A stretch of 64,000 nucleotides of DNA. Origin: JAVEDQ01 sp963783105 (GTDB lineage Bacteria; Actinomycetota; Actinomycetes; Frankiales; Frankiaceae). Position numbers and translations under genes: made by a program. Of this stretch, positions 1 through 8,304 are shown piece by piece; positions within the stretch are counted from its first letter, which is position 1, and every line of letters begins with the position of its first letter. The stretch is from NCBI GenBank assembly GCA_963783105.1, contig CAWAMI010000007.1, positions 1-64,000 of the forward strand. Direction: 5' to 3'. The notes beneath the pieces were generated by a model that was not told where the DNA came from, made no database searches, and saw only the letters and a list, made by a program, of their open reading frames with translations.

Positions 1-225
1 GTCGACGACGTCGACGCCGAAGGGGATCTCGGCGACGGAGGAGTAGCCGGGCTCACCCAGCACCTCCGCTCCGGTCGGGTTGACCGGCACGATGCGCTTG
101 CCGTGCTGCTTCAGCCACCGCGCCACCCCGAAGGCGGCCCGGGAGGGGTCGCCGGTCAGCCCGACGACGGCCCACGTGGGCAGATCGAGCAACCGGCGAA
201 TGGTGTGCGGGTCGTTGCGCCACAT
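1..225 (-). CDS. CoA-binding domain protein, cut by the window edge
   Basis: This is the first 75 codons of a small Rossmann-fold protein of the CoA-binding (YccU-like) family. The start is ATG at 225. The visible part opens with a DPHTIRRLLDLPTWAVVGL block, then TGDPSRAAFGVARWL and KRIVPVNP, the usual nucleotide-binding beginning of this family of about 140 residues. The substrate and role of such proteins are mostly unknown. Its start lies inside the 3' end of the acyltransferase frame on the same strand, which is unusual. The family call is confident; function is not claimed. Confidence 0.8.
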   Translation of the reverse strand, partial: MWRNDPHTIRRLLDLPTWAVVGLTGDPSRAAFGVARWLKQHGKRIVPVNPTGAEVLGEPGYSSVAEIPFGVDVVD

Positions 226-1531
226 GCGACGTCCCTACCCGTCCCGAGCCGGGGAGCACGCCGAGCAGGAGGACGCCGGCAAGCAGCAGTGCGGCGGCGG
301 TCGTCGGGGTGGCGGGAATTCCGGCCAGGCTCGCGTGCCGCCCCGACAGCACGCCGATGGCGCCGGTCGCGGACAGCGCCAGCAGGCCGAGCGCCACCGC
401 GGCCGCGCCCGCAGCCGCGACGACGGGCGGACGCACGGGAAGCGCCCCCGGGCGCTCGAAGCGCCGAAAGGCGGCGACGAGCACCGTCGTGCCGAGCAGC
501 GTTGCCCCGACGACCAGCGGGCGGGTGGCCCACCAGGCGGGCGAGCCCGTCGGGAGGCGGGGAGCCATCGCCAGCACGGCGAACAGCGCGGTCAGGTGCC
601 AGAGGAAGGCGGTCATGCAGACCCCGTTCGCGGCGACGACGGCGGTCCACGCCCGCGGGCCGGCGAGCAGTCGGCGCAGCCGCGGACGCAGCAGCACCAC
701 GACCCCGGTCAGCCAGACCGCGTGCGCCAGCAGGGCCAGCGTCGGCGGCGACATGTTGGACACGGGCGCCCCGGGAAGCCCGACCATCGACGTCGGGTAC
801 GGACCGGCGAGCACGAGCGTCGCGGCCGCTGCCAGGCCCCCGACCGCCAGTGGGGGGCCGAGGCGGTCGAGGGTGCCGTCGTACCAGGCGAATCCGAGGG
901 AGTGCACGGCGAGCCAGACCGTCCCGACGGACAGGAAGCAGACGGCCGGGACCGACCCGTCCGCGGCCCAGAACCGGAGGAGATCGAGCAGGCCGGTGGC
1001 GCCCATCAGCACGACGACGACCCGCAGCCCGAACCGGCGGTGCAGGCGGAGCATGGCCGGCGCGAGGGCGACCACCGCCACGTAGACGCCGAGGAACCAC
1101 AGTGGTTGCACCGCCACGCGCGCGGCCGCCCGAGCCAACCCGTGGGCGTTGCCGGTGAGCTCGAGCAGCAGGCCGGCGGCGAGCCATGCGCCGCACAGCA
1201 CGGCTGCCGGGGGGACCAGCCGGGTCATGCGAGCTGCGAGGAACGCGCCATACGGCGGGCCCGACCGCAGCGCCGCCGCGGAAGCGAACCCGCCGACCAG
1301 GAAGAACACCGGGACCACCTGGAACAGCCAGGTGAGCATCTGCGCCCGTGGCAGCGCGGCCAGCACGTTGCCGACCCGTCCGTCCGGCTCGACCGTCGCC
1401 ATCAGCGTGTGCCCGATCATGACGACGGCGAGGCTGCCGATGCGCAAGGCATCGACGCAACGGTCCCGGGATCCGGGCGTGCGCGCGGCGAGGGCCTTCG
1501 CCGAGGGATGCGGGCCGGCGATCGAGGTCAT
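53..1531 (-). CDS. Acyltransferase 3 family integral membrane protein
   Basis: The frame encodes 492 residues. It starts with the family-typical VDALRIGSLAVVMIGH block near residue 26, where Arg and His fit the conserved N-terminal pair, and continues as about ten hydrophobic segments. Members transfer acyl groups, often acetyl, to surface sugars or other extracytoplasmic targets. The last 57 residues are Arg/Ala-rich and unlike a membrane protein, and they overlap the start of the downstream CoA-binding gene in another frame. The true C-terminus may be near residue 435, with a lost stop or an undetected frameshift. The family is clear; the substrate is unknown. Confidence 0.8.
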   Translation of the reverse strand: MTSIAGPHPSAKALAARTPGSRDRCVDALRIGSLAVVMIGHTLMATVEPDGRVGNVLAALPRAQMLTWLFQVVPVFFLVGGFASAAALRSGPPYGAFLAARMTRLVPPAAVLCGAWLAAGLLLELTGNAHGLARAAARVAVQPLWFLGVYVAVVALAPAMLRLHRRFGLRVVVVLMGATGLLDLLRFWAADGSVPAVCFLSVGTVWLAVHSLGFAWYDGTLDRLGPPLAVGGLAAAATLVLAGPYPTSMVGLPGAPVSNMSPPTLALLAHAVWLTGVVVLLRPRLRRLLAGPRAWTAVVAANGVCMTAFLWHLTALFAVLAMAPRLPTGSPAWWATRPLVVGATLLGTTVLVAAFRRFERPGALPVRPPVVAAAGAAAVALGLLALSATGAIGVLSGRHASLAGIPATPTTAAALLLAGVLLLGVLPGSGRVGTSHVAQRPAHHSPVARSAHVGRRRADRRPLPGRLRGGAVAEAARQAHRAGQPDRSGGAG

Positions 1532-1589
1532 GCTCCGACGATCTGCCGGTCCGCAGGCGGGCGGTACGGCCGTGCTGCTCAGCTCAGCG

Positions 1590-1605
1590 TGAGTATCCGT
1601 ACTCA
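1590..1605. promoter_or_regulatory. Short palindrome, possible operator
   Basis: TGAGTA and TACTCA flank the 4-base spacer TCCG, a perfect 6-4-6 inverted repeat between the divergent acyltransferase and small membrane protein genes. It sits about 40 bases upstream of the promoter-like elements of the rightward gene. Regulator binding is inference only. Confidence 0.3.
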
Positions 1606-1641
1606 GTCCGTCGCCTTCTCGGCGGCTTTATCGACTTCCCA

Positions 1642-1670
1642 TTTACCGGGGTCGCATCTACTGCTAGTTT
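1642..1670 (+). promoter_or_regulatory. Possible promoter for the 1697 gene
   Basis: TTTACC (1642-1647) and TAGTTT (1665-1670) are spaced 17 bases apart in a locally AT-richer patch. A strong ribosome site, AGGGAGG, follows just before the ATG at 1697. The arrangement fits a housekeeping promoter, but it is judged by eye only. Confidence 0.4.
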
Positions 1671-1696
1671 GCCGCCGCCCTACAAGGGAGGCAGCC

Positions 1697-2005
1697 ATGG
1701 GCGAGGCGATTCCGTTCACCGCGGGCATTGCGATCGGGCTGGGCGCCGCCCTGGCCCCTCGCCTCTCGCAGACGGTGCGGTGGCTGCTCGGCTCCGTACT
1801 CGTCGTCGTCGCCGGGCTCGGCGCGACCTGGATCAACGGCGAGACGGTCGAGTTCCTGCCGTTCGACGTCGTCCTGGTCGGCCTGTGCGCAACGGCCGCG
1901 GCCTCCGGGCCTGCGCTCGTCCGGCGGGCGCGGACCGGCTGGAGCCGGGCCCGGACGGCCCGCGGGAGCCGGGGCCGCGGGAATTCGGTCCGGAATCCGA
2001 TGTAG
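1697..2005 (+). CDS. Small hypothetical membrane protein
   Basis: This gene encodes 102 residues from an ATG preceded by AGGGAGG. Three hydrophobic stretches are visible, at about residues 5-20, 26-45 and 52-75. They are followed by a basic, Arg-rich tail of about 25 residues, likely cytoplasmic. I do not recognise a family. It is the first of three closely spaced rightward genes (1697, 2027, 2269) that may form one transcript. Codon use and ribosome site support a real gene. Confidence 0.6.
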   Translation: MGEAIPFTAGIAIGLGAALAPRLSQTVRWLLGSVLVVVAGLGATWINGETVEFLPFDVVLVGLCATAAASGPALVRRARTGWSRARTARGSRGRGNSVRNPM

Positions 2006-2026
2006 TCGGCTCGAACGGAGACAGCC

Positions 2027-2263
2027 ATGTCATTTCCAGACGACGCCGCATCAGCAGGCGGCGACCAGGGCTACGAAGCCGAGGAAGCGAGCGTCGCGCA
2101 CGCGGGCGAACCCCAGCAGGCAGACGACTCCCGAGCGCTGGCGGAGGAGCGGGGGCCGAACCCGGAGGACCTCGACGCCCGCGAGGCCAATTTCGCTGGC
2201 CCCCGCAAGCCCATGGGGCCGGGTGCCTCCGAGACGTCCGCCACCGATCCGGACGAGGGCTGA
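2027..2263 (+). CDS. Small acidic hypothetical protein
   Basis: The product has 78 residues and is very hydrophilic, rich in Asp, Glu, Ala and Gly. It has no membrane segment and is probably largely disordered. An ATG follows a GGAG ribosome site. It lies 21 bases after the small membrane protein and 5 bases before the next start, so it is likely co-transcribed with both. No family is recognised. The purine pattern of third positions and tight packing argue that it is real, but this is not proven. Confidence 0.5.
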   Translation: MSFPDDAASAGGDQGYEAEEASVAHAGEPQQADDSRALAEERGPNPEDLDAREANFAGPRKPMGPGASETSATDPDEG

Positions 2264-2268
2264 TCGCG

Positions 2269-3483
2269 ATGGCCTCCGTTCGCCTGATCCGCAATCTCGG
2301 CCTCGGGGACGCGGCGACGAGCACGCAGACCTCGACCGTGGGCGAGCCCACGGCGGCGGCCTCCGGCAACAACCTGTTCGTCACCGGGAACTGGTACGCC
2401 AGCCGCAGCACCGACGGCGGAGCCAACTGGTCGCTCGTCGACCCGTTCACGACGTTGCCGTCCGCGGCCGGGGGGTTCTGCTGCGACCAGATCGTGTTCT
2501 ACGACCCGGGCCACGACATCTGGATCTGGATCCTGCAGTACGTCCGCAGCGGGACCAGCAACATCTTCCGGGTCGCGATCTCCCGCGGGGGAAGCTTCGG
2601 CTCCTGGTACTGGTGGGACTTCAGCCCGCAGGCGCTGAACGCGTCCTGGACCGATCTGTGGTTCGACTACCCCGACGCGGCGACGAGCAGCAACCATCTG
2701 TACCTGACGTTCAACGCCTTCACCTCGGCCGGCGCCTGGCAGCGCGCCGTCGTGTTCAAGATGCCGCTGGCCACCCTCGCCTCCGGCGCCAGCCTCGGCT
2801 ACCAGTGGTGGTCGACGACGACGCACGGCTCGCTGCGGCTGACGCAGGGCGCGACCGGGAGCATGTTCTTCGCCAGCCACAACGGCGGCACCACACTCCG
2901 GGTCTTCGGCTGGCCCGACGCCTCGAACACCGTCGGTTTCTGGGACGTGAAGGTCAGCGCCTGGTCGGCGGGCCCCTACTCCGCGCCGGGTCCGGGCGGC
3001 GTCGAGTGGCTGGGCCGCACGGACTCCCGCATCACGGCGGCGTGGATCGCCGGGACGCGGGCGGGCTTCATGTGGACCGCGGCGGCCGGATCGGGCCGGC
3101 CGTTCCCCTACGCCAAGGCAGCCGTCGTCGACGTGACCACGCGTGCGCTGGTCGAGCAGCCGGACCTCTGGAGCCAGAACGCCGCCTACGCCTACCCTGC
3201 GGCCTGCCCCAACGCCCAGGGCGTCGTCGGGCTCTCCGTGTTCTACGGCGGCAACGCGCGGCACCCGGCGCACGTCGTCGGCTTCCGGGACGGCAGCGCG
3301 TGGCGCCTCGTGATCAGTCGTTCCGGCACCAACGGACCCACGGACGCCAAGTGGGGCGACTACCTGAGCTGCCGGCGCCACCAGCCGAACTCCTCGGAGT
3401 GGGTGGCGAGCGGTTTCACGCTGCAGGGCGGCACGGACCGGCGGAACGTCGAGCCGCAGTACGTGCACTTCGGCGTCGGTTGA
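2269..3483 (+). CDS. Asp-box (sialidase-like propeller) protein
   Basis: The gene encodes 404 residues with an Asp-box at about 47-54 (STDGGANW), the hallmark of BNR/sialidase-type beta-propellers. Many Trp and Tyr and regularly spaced beta-type segments fit that fold. Two adjacent Cys occur near residue 70. I see no signal peptide, which is odd because such proteins are usually secreted. Only one clear Asp-box is visible, and the catalytic Arg triad and Tyr/Glu of true sialidases cannot be assigned. It may be a non-enzymatic propeller. The ATG starts 5 bases after the previous stop. Confidence 0.65.
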   Translation: MASVRLIRNLGLGDAATSTQTSTVGEPTAAASGNNLFVTGNWYASRSTDGGANWSLVDPFTTLPSAAGGFCCDQIVFYDPGHDIWIWILQYVRSGTSNIFRVAISRGGSFGSWYWWDFSPQALNASWTDLWFDYPDAATSSNHLYLTFNAFTSAGAWQRAVVFKMPLATLASGASLGYQWWSTTTHGSLRLTQGATGSMFFASHNGGTTLRVFGWPDASNTVGFWDVKVSAWSAGPYSAPGPGGVEWLGRTDSRITAAWIAGTRAGFMWTAAAGSGRPFPYAKAAVVDVTTRALVEQPDLWSQNAAYAYPAACPNAQGVVGLSVFYGGNARHPAHVVGFRDGSAWRLVISRSGTNGPTDAKWGDYLSCRRHQPNSSEWVASGFTLQGGTDRRNVEPQYVHFGVG

Positions 3484-3524
3484 GGGGTGAGCTGTCGGCG
3501 AATCGGAGGCCGGGCGTCGCTGGT

Positions 3525-4871
3525 TCAGGGGCGTCCGAGCGCGCGGTAGACCCAGCCGGCCTCGCGCCAGCGTTCGGCGTCGAGGGCGTTGCGGCCGTCG
3601 ACGATGCGCTTGAGGGCGACGACGTCGGACAGGACGGCGGGGTCCATGTCGCGGAACTCGCGCCACTCGGTGAGGTGCAGGACGACGTGGGCGTCGCGGA
3701 CGGCGTCGCGGGCGGTGTCGCAGAAGTGCAGGTCGGGGTGGATCCGGGCGGCGTTCGCATTGGCCGCCGGGTCGTAGACGTGCACGTCGGCGCCCTGGAG
3801 TTGGATGGAGGCCGCGACGTCGAGGGCGGGCGAGTCGCGGACGTCGTCGGAGTTGGGCTTGAACGCCGCGCCGAGCACGCCGACCTTGACGCCGCCGTGG
3901 AAGCTGCCGCCGGTGAGCTCCCGGGCCAGGTCCACCATGCGGCTGCGGCGGCGCATGTTGATGGCGTCGACCTCCTTGAGGAACGACAGCGCCTGGTCCA
4001 CCCCGAGTTCCCCGGCGCGGGCCATGAACGCGCGGATGTCCTTGGGTAGGCAGCCGCCACCGAAGCCGAGGCCGGCGTGCAGGAAGCGGCCGCCGATGCG
4101 GGTGTCGTAGGACAGCGCCGTGGACAGCTGCTTGACGTCGGCGCCGGTCACCTCGCAGACCTCGGCCATCGCGTTGATGAAGGAGATCTTGGTGGCGAGG
4201 AAGGCGTTGGCGGAGACCTTGACCAGCTCGGCGGTGGCGTAGTCGGTGACCACCAGCGGGACGTCCTCGTCGAGCAGCGGCTTGTAGACCTCGCGGAGCA
4301 CCTGCTCGCCGCGCCCGCCGGGCTCGATGCCGATGACGAGCCGGTCGGGGCGGAGCGTGTCCTGCACCGCCCAGCCCTCGCGGAGGAACTCCGGGTTCCA
4401 GGCCAGTTCCACGCCCTCGGGACCCTTGTCGGCCAGCAGCTCGGCCAGGCGCCGGGCCGTGCCGGCGGGCACCGTCGACTTGCCGACGAACAGCGAGCCG
4501 GGCTTCAGGTGGGGCAGCAGCGCCTCGGTCGCCTCGTCGATGTAGCGCAGGTCGGCGGCGTACTCGCCCTTCTTCTGCGGCGTTCCCACGCACAGGAAGT
4601 GGACGTCGCCGAACTCCCCGGCCTCCTGGGTCGAGGTCGTGAACCGCAGCCGCCCCGAGTCGACGTTCTTGCGCAGCAGCTCCTCGAGTCCGGGCTCGAA
4701 GAACGGCACCTCGCCGGCCGACAACTTCTCGATCTTGGCCGGGTCGACGTCGAGGCCGAGCACCTCGAAGCCGAGCTCCGCCATGCACGCAGCGTGGGTG
4801 GCGCCCAGGTAGCCGGTACCGATCACGGTGAGACGGGGGGTGGACACCGTGACACCGTACTTATCGGTCAT
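3525..4871 (-). CDS. ugd: UDP-glucose 6-dehydrogenase family protein
   Basis: This NAD-dependent enzyme oxidises UDP-glucose twice to UDP-glucuronate, a precursor for envelope polysaccharides. The N-terminal Rossmann motif GTGYLG lies at residues 18-23, a conserved Lys at about 228 (ATKISF), and the catalytic Cys at 274 in GFGGGCLPKD. The NPEFLREG block is also present. The length, 448 residues, is normal. A GTG at 4847 (VSTPRLTVIG) is an alternative start and may be the real one, since no clear ribosome site precedes either. UDP-ManNAc or GDP-Man dehydrogenases are relatives, but the motifs fit Ugd best. It is divergent from the acyl-CoA dehydrogenase. Confidence 0.9.
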   Translation of the reverse strand: MTDKYGVTVSTPRLTVIGTGYLGATHAACMAELGFEVLGLDVDPAKIEKLSAGEVPFFEPGLEELLRKNVDSGRLRFTTSTQEAGEFGDVHFLCVGTPQKKGEYAADLRYIDEATEALLPHLKPGSLFVGKSTVPAGTARRLAELLADKGPEGVELAWNPEFLREGWAVQDTLRPDRLVIGIEPGGRGEQVLREVYKPLLDEDVPLVVTDYATAELVKVSANAFLATKISFINAMAEVCEVTGADVKQLSTALSYDTRIGGRFLHAGLGFGGGCLPKDIRAFMARAGELGVDQALSFLKEVDAINMRRRSRMVDLARELTGGSFHGGVKVGVLGAAFKPNSDDVRDSPALDVAASIQLQGADVHVYDPAANANAARIHPDLHFCDTARDAVRDAHVVLHLTEWREFRDMDPAVLSDVVALKRIVDGRNALDAERWREAGWVYRALGRP

Positions 4872-4913
4872 CACACCGCACGACGGGGTGGGCCCGGGCG
4901 CGGCCGCCGCCCA

Positions 4914-4919
4914 TAGGCT
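4914..4919 (+). promoter_or_regulatory. Possible -10 element for the acyl-CoA dehydrogenase gene
   Basis: TAGGCT matches the actinobacterial TANNNT -10 pattern, 30 bases before the GTG start at 4950. A GAGAGAGG ribosome site lies between them. No convincing -35 is seen. Confidence 0.35.
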
Positions 4920-4949
4920 CGAGCTGCACATCTCGAGAGAGGCGACCCC

Positions 4950-6104
4950 GTGAACCCCGGCTTCGACGTCTACGGACTCACCGAAGAGCACCAGATGCTG
5001 CGCGAGAGCGTGCGCGACCTGGCCGACGACGTCATCGCCCCGCGGGCCCATGACATCGACGACAAGGCCGAGTTCCCCGAGGACGTGTTCGAGGCGCTGA
5101 AGGCCGCCGACATGGTCGCCATCCACGTCCCCGAGGAGTACGGGGGTGCCGGCGCCGACAAGATCGCGTCCTGCATCGTCGTCGAGGAGGTCGCCCGGGT
5201 CTGCGCGTCGTCCTCGCTGATTCCGATGGGCAACAAGCTCGGCACCATGGGGATGATCCTGTCCGGGTCGGAGGAGCTGAAGAAGCGCTACCTGCCGGAT
5301 GTGGCGAGTGGCGAGTCGTTCTGGTCCTACGCCCTCTCGGAGCGGGAGGCGGGCAGTGACGCCGCGTCGATGAAGACGCGTGCGGTCGCCGACGGCGACA
5401 CCTATGTCCTCAACGGCTCCAAGATGTGGATCACCAACGCGGGCGTCTCGACGCACTACACGGTGATGGCCGTGACCGACCCGTCGGCAGGGCCGCGCGG
5501 GATCAGCGCGTTCGTCGTGCACGCCGACGACCCGGGCTTCAGCTGGGGCGAGAAGGAGCGCAAGCTCGGCATCAAGGGCTCGCCGACCCGCGAGGTCTAC
5601 TTCGACGACTGCACCATCCCCGCCGACCGGATGATCGGCGAGCCCGGTACCGGCTTCACGACCGCGTTGACGACGCTGGACCACACCCGCCTCGCGATCG
5701 GTGCGCAGGCCGTCGGCATCGCCCAGGGTGCGCTGGACGCGGCGACCGCGTACGTGAAGGACCGTCGTCAGTTCGGGAAGTCGGTCTCCGACTTCCAGGG
5801 CGTCCAGTTCCTGCTCGCCGACATGGCGATGCGGGTGGAGGCGGCACGGCACCTCGTCTACGTCGCCGCGGCGACCGCCGAGCGGGGTGAGCCGACGATG
5901 ACGTTCAGGTCCTCGGCCGCGAAGTGCTTCGCCTCCGACACCGCGATGGCCGTGACCACCGACGCGGTGCAGCTGTTCGGCGGCTACGGCTACGTCCAGG
6001 ACTTCCCGGTCGAGCGGATGATGCGCGACGCCAAGATCACGCAGATCTACGAGGGCACCAACCAGATCCAGCGGATGGTGATGGCGCGACAGCTGCTGAA
6101 ATAG
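4950..6104 (+). CDS. Acyl-CoA dehydrogenase
   Basis: This FAD enzyme (384 residues) introduces the alpha-beta double bond in acyl-CoA during fatty-acid or branched-chain amino-acid breakdown. The N-terminal helical, middle beta and C-terminal helical domains are all present. The flavin-binding block YALSEREAGSD lies near residue 130, followed by WITNAG near 160. The catalytic Glu is 368 in IYEGTNQ. The GTG start has a good GAGAGAGG ribosome site. Chain-length preference cannot be read; the Glu position matches short-chain types. It is followed 34 bases later by trkH, though no shared function is evident. Confidence 0.93.
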   Translation: MNPGFDVYGLTEEHQMLRESVRDLADDVIAPRAHDIDDKAEFPEDVFEALKAADMVAIHVPEEYGGAGADKIASCIVVEEVARVCASSSLIPMGNKLGTMGMILSGSEELKKRYLPDVASGESFWSYALSEREAGSDAASMKTRAVADGDTYVLNGSKMWITNAGVSTHYTVMAVTDPSAGPRGISAFVVHADDPGFSWGEKERKLGIKGSPTREVYFDDCTIPADRMIGEPGTGFTTALTTLDHTRLAIGAQAVGIAQGALDAATAYVKDRRQFGKSVSDFQGVQFLLADMAMRVEAARHLVYVAAATAERGEPTMTFRSSAAKCFASDTAMAVTTDAVQLFGGYGYVQDFPVERMMRDAKITQIYEGTNQIQRMVMARQLLK

Positions 6105-6138
6105 ATCTGCCTCTGCCCAGTAGGACGACGACCGGGGC

Positions 6139-7506
6139 GTGATGAAGCTTCTTCCGCTCCGCCTGCGGGTCATCCGCCTGCCGAGGCTCACGCACCCTGC
6201 GCAAGCGGTGGTGCTGGGCTTCGCGGCCGCCGTTGTGCTCGGCAGCGGACTGCTGATGCTGCCCATCAGCCGAGCCGGCCCCGGCGGCGCGTCCGCCGTC
6301 GAATCCCTCTTCACGGCCACGTCGTCCGTCTGCGTCACCGGCCTCGTCGTGGTGGACACCCCCACGTACTGGACCCACTTCGGTCAGGCGGTGATCCTCA
6401 CCCTCATCCAGGTGGGCGGCTTCGGGATCATGACGGTCGCCTCGGTGCTCGGGCTGCTCGTGGCGCGCAAGCTCGGCCTGCGGACGCGGCTCACCGCGGC
6501 TGCCGAGACCAAGACCCTGGGCCTCGGCGACATCAAGAGCGTGCTGTTCGGCGTCGTGCGGGTGTCGCTGTTGTTCGAGGTCTTCACGGCGGTCGCGCTC
6601 ACGGTCCGGTGGGGCACCCATTACGACGAGCCGTTGCCGAGCGCGCTGTGGCTCGGCGTCTTCCACGCCGTTTCGGCGTTCAACAATGCCGGCTTCGCCC
6701 TGTTCCCGGACAGCCTGATCGGCTTCGCCACCGACCCCTGGATCTGCTTGCCGATCTGCGTCTCCGTCGTCGCCGGCGGGCTGGGTTTCCCCGTCCTGCT
6801 CGAACTCCGGCGCGCGTTGGGCAAGCCCAAGAACTGGACGTTGCACACCAAGATCGTGCTCTTCATGACGGTTCTGCTGCTGCTCGGGGGGACGCTGCTG
6901 CTGACCGCCCTCGAGTGGGGCAACCAGGCGACCCTCGGCCAGTACGACGGACCGGGTCGCCTGCTGGTCGGCGTGACGCAGGGCGTGATGCCTCGCACCG
7001 CTGGGTTCAACTCGGTGGACACCGGCCAGATGCACCCAGCGACGTGGCTCGGTACCGACATCCTGATGTTCATCGGAGGGGGGCCGGCCGGCACGGCCGG
7101 CGGGATCAAGGTGACGACCTTCGCGGTCCTGGCCATGATCATGTACAACGAGGTCCGAGGGGAGGTCTCCGTCAACATCTACGACCGGCGCCTGCCACGG
7201 AGCATGCTGAGGCAGGCGCTGACGATCGCCCTGCTCTCCGTCGGAGCCGTCGTCATCGGCACCTTCGTGCTCCTGCTGATGAGTCCCTTCCGGCTGGACG
7301 AGGTGCTCTTCGAGGTGGTGTCTGCGTTCGCCACCGTCGGCCTCTCCACAGGCATCACGCCCGATCTCGCCGATCCTGCGCGCCTACTGCTCGTCGTGCT
7401 CATGTTCACAGGGCGGCTCGGTCCTGTGACGCTGGCCTCGGCGCTCGCGCTCCGACGACGGCGCCGCCTTTTCGAACTCCCCGAGGAGCGACCTCTCATT
7501 GGCTAG
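6139..7506 (+). CDS. trkH: TrkH-family potassium uptake channel subunit
   Basis: This is the pore-forming subunit of a Trk/Ktr potassium importer, 455 residues long. The four pore loops can be seen in order: SSVCVTGL near residue 58, AFNNAGF near 180, RTAGFNSVD near 290 and AFATVGLS near 395. Each is flanked by hydrophobic helices, giving the expected MPM repeat architecture. It starts at GTG 6139, with ATG 6142 the next codon. Its stop overlaps the start of the regulatory subunit gene by 8 bases, so the two are translationally coupled and form one complex in the membrane. Confidence 0.93.
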   Translation: MMKLLPLRLRVIRLPRLTHPAQAVVLGFAAAVVLGSGLLMLPISRAGPGGASAVESLFTATSSVCVTGLVVVDTPTYWTHFGQAVILTLIQVGGFGIMTVASVLGLLVARKLGLRTRLTAAAETKTLGLGDIKSVLFGVVRVSLLFEVFTAVALTVRWGTHYDEPLPSALWLGVFHAVSAFNNAGFALFPDSLIGFATDPWICLPICVSVVAGGLGFPVLLELRRALGKPKNWTLHTKIVLFMTVLLLLGGTLLLTALEWGNQATLGQYDGPGRLLVGVTQGVMPRTAGFNSVDTGQMHPATWLGTDILMFIGGGPAGTAGGIKVTTFAVLAMIMYNEVRGEVSVNIYDRRLPRSMLRQALTIALLSVGAVVIGTFVLLLMSPFRLDEVLFEVVSAFATVGLSTGITPDLADPARLLLVVLMFTGRLGPVTLASALALRRRRRLFELPEERPLIG

Positions 7507-8206
7507 AGCTTTCGGCAATTCCTCACGCACCTACCGGACCAGCAGCCGGATCGCCTCGGCGGACTCCGTCGTGGTCATCGGCCTGGGTCGGTTCGGGCGC
7601 TCGCTTGCTCTGGAGCTGATGGACAACGACACCGAGGTCCTCGGTCTGGACGGCGACGAGGACATCGTCCAGTCGATGGTCAATCACCTCACGCACGTCG
7701 TACGCCTGGACTCCACGAAGGAGGAGGCGCTACGCCAGCTCGCGGTGAACGAGTTCGATCGCGCGGTCGTGGCGATCGGAAGTCACCTGGAGAGCAGCAT
7801 CCTCACCGCCTCGCTGCTGGTCAGCTTCGGCGTGCGGAACATCTGGGCGAAAGCCGTCAGCGACGACCACGGGCGGATCCTCAGCCAGCTCGGGGTCCAT
7901 CACGTGGTCTACCCCGAGCACGACATGGGTCGTCGGGTCGCCCATCTCGTCCGCGGCGCGATGCAGGACTACATCGAGTTCGAGGACGACTTCGCGATGG
8001 TCAAGACGGTGCCGCCGGAGTACCTGCTCGGGCAGGGTCTCGGAGCCAGCGGGCTCCGGCGCGAGCATCACGTCACCGTGGTCGCCATCAAGCGCCACGG
8101 ATCCGATTTCACCTACGCGACCGCGGAGACGGTCGTGGAGGAGGGGGACACGTTGATCGTCGCCGGTCGCACCAAGGCCGTCGAACGATTCGCATCCATG
8201 CGCTGA
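7499..8206 (+). CDS. trkA: TrkA/KtrA-type regulatory subunit
   Basis: This cytoplasmic protein (235 residues) gates the TrkH channel in response to nucleotides. An N-terminal RCK_N domain begins with VIGLGRFG at about residue 26, and a C-terminal RCK_C domain covers about 150-235, ending TLIVAGRTKAVERF. The length fits the single-unit KtrA/TrkA form. It starts at TTG 7499 inside the trkH stop region, so coupling replaces a strong ribosome site. The start is less certain than the family. Confidence 0.92.
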   Translation: MARAFGNSSRTYRTSSRIASADSVVVIGLGRFGRSLALELMDNDTEVLGLDGDEDIVQSMVNHLTHVVRLDSTKEEALRQLAVNEFDRAVVAIGSHLESSILTASLLVSFGVRNIWAKAVSDDHGRILSQLGVHHVVYPEHDMGRRVAHLVRGAMQDYIEFEDDFAMVKTVPPEYLLGQGLGASGLRREHHVTVVAIKRHGSDFTYATAETVVEEGDTLIVAGRTKAVERFASMR

Positions 8207-8304
8207 ACCTCCCGACGGACACCGCCCGAGATGGGTGCTGGCACGGATGGTGGACCTTCCCTGAGCCCCTGACCCTGGGGCCCGGCAGCGGCCGGGAGGA
8301 ACGG

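Noticed and set aside
80..2005. Long rightward open frame across the acyltransferase
   Set aside because: It is an antisense shadow of the acyltransferase, rich in Arg, Gly and Pro with no domain; only the last 102 codons, from 1697, look like a real gene.
2071..4788. 905-codon leftward frame
   Set aside because: It crosses the propeller gene antisense and the ugd gene out of frame; composition is that of a GC-rich shadow.
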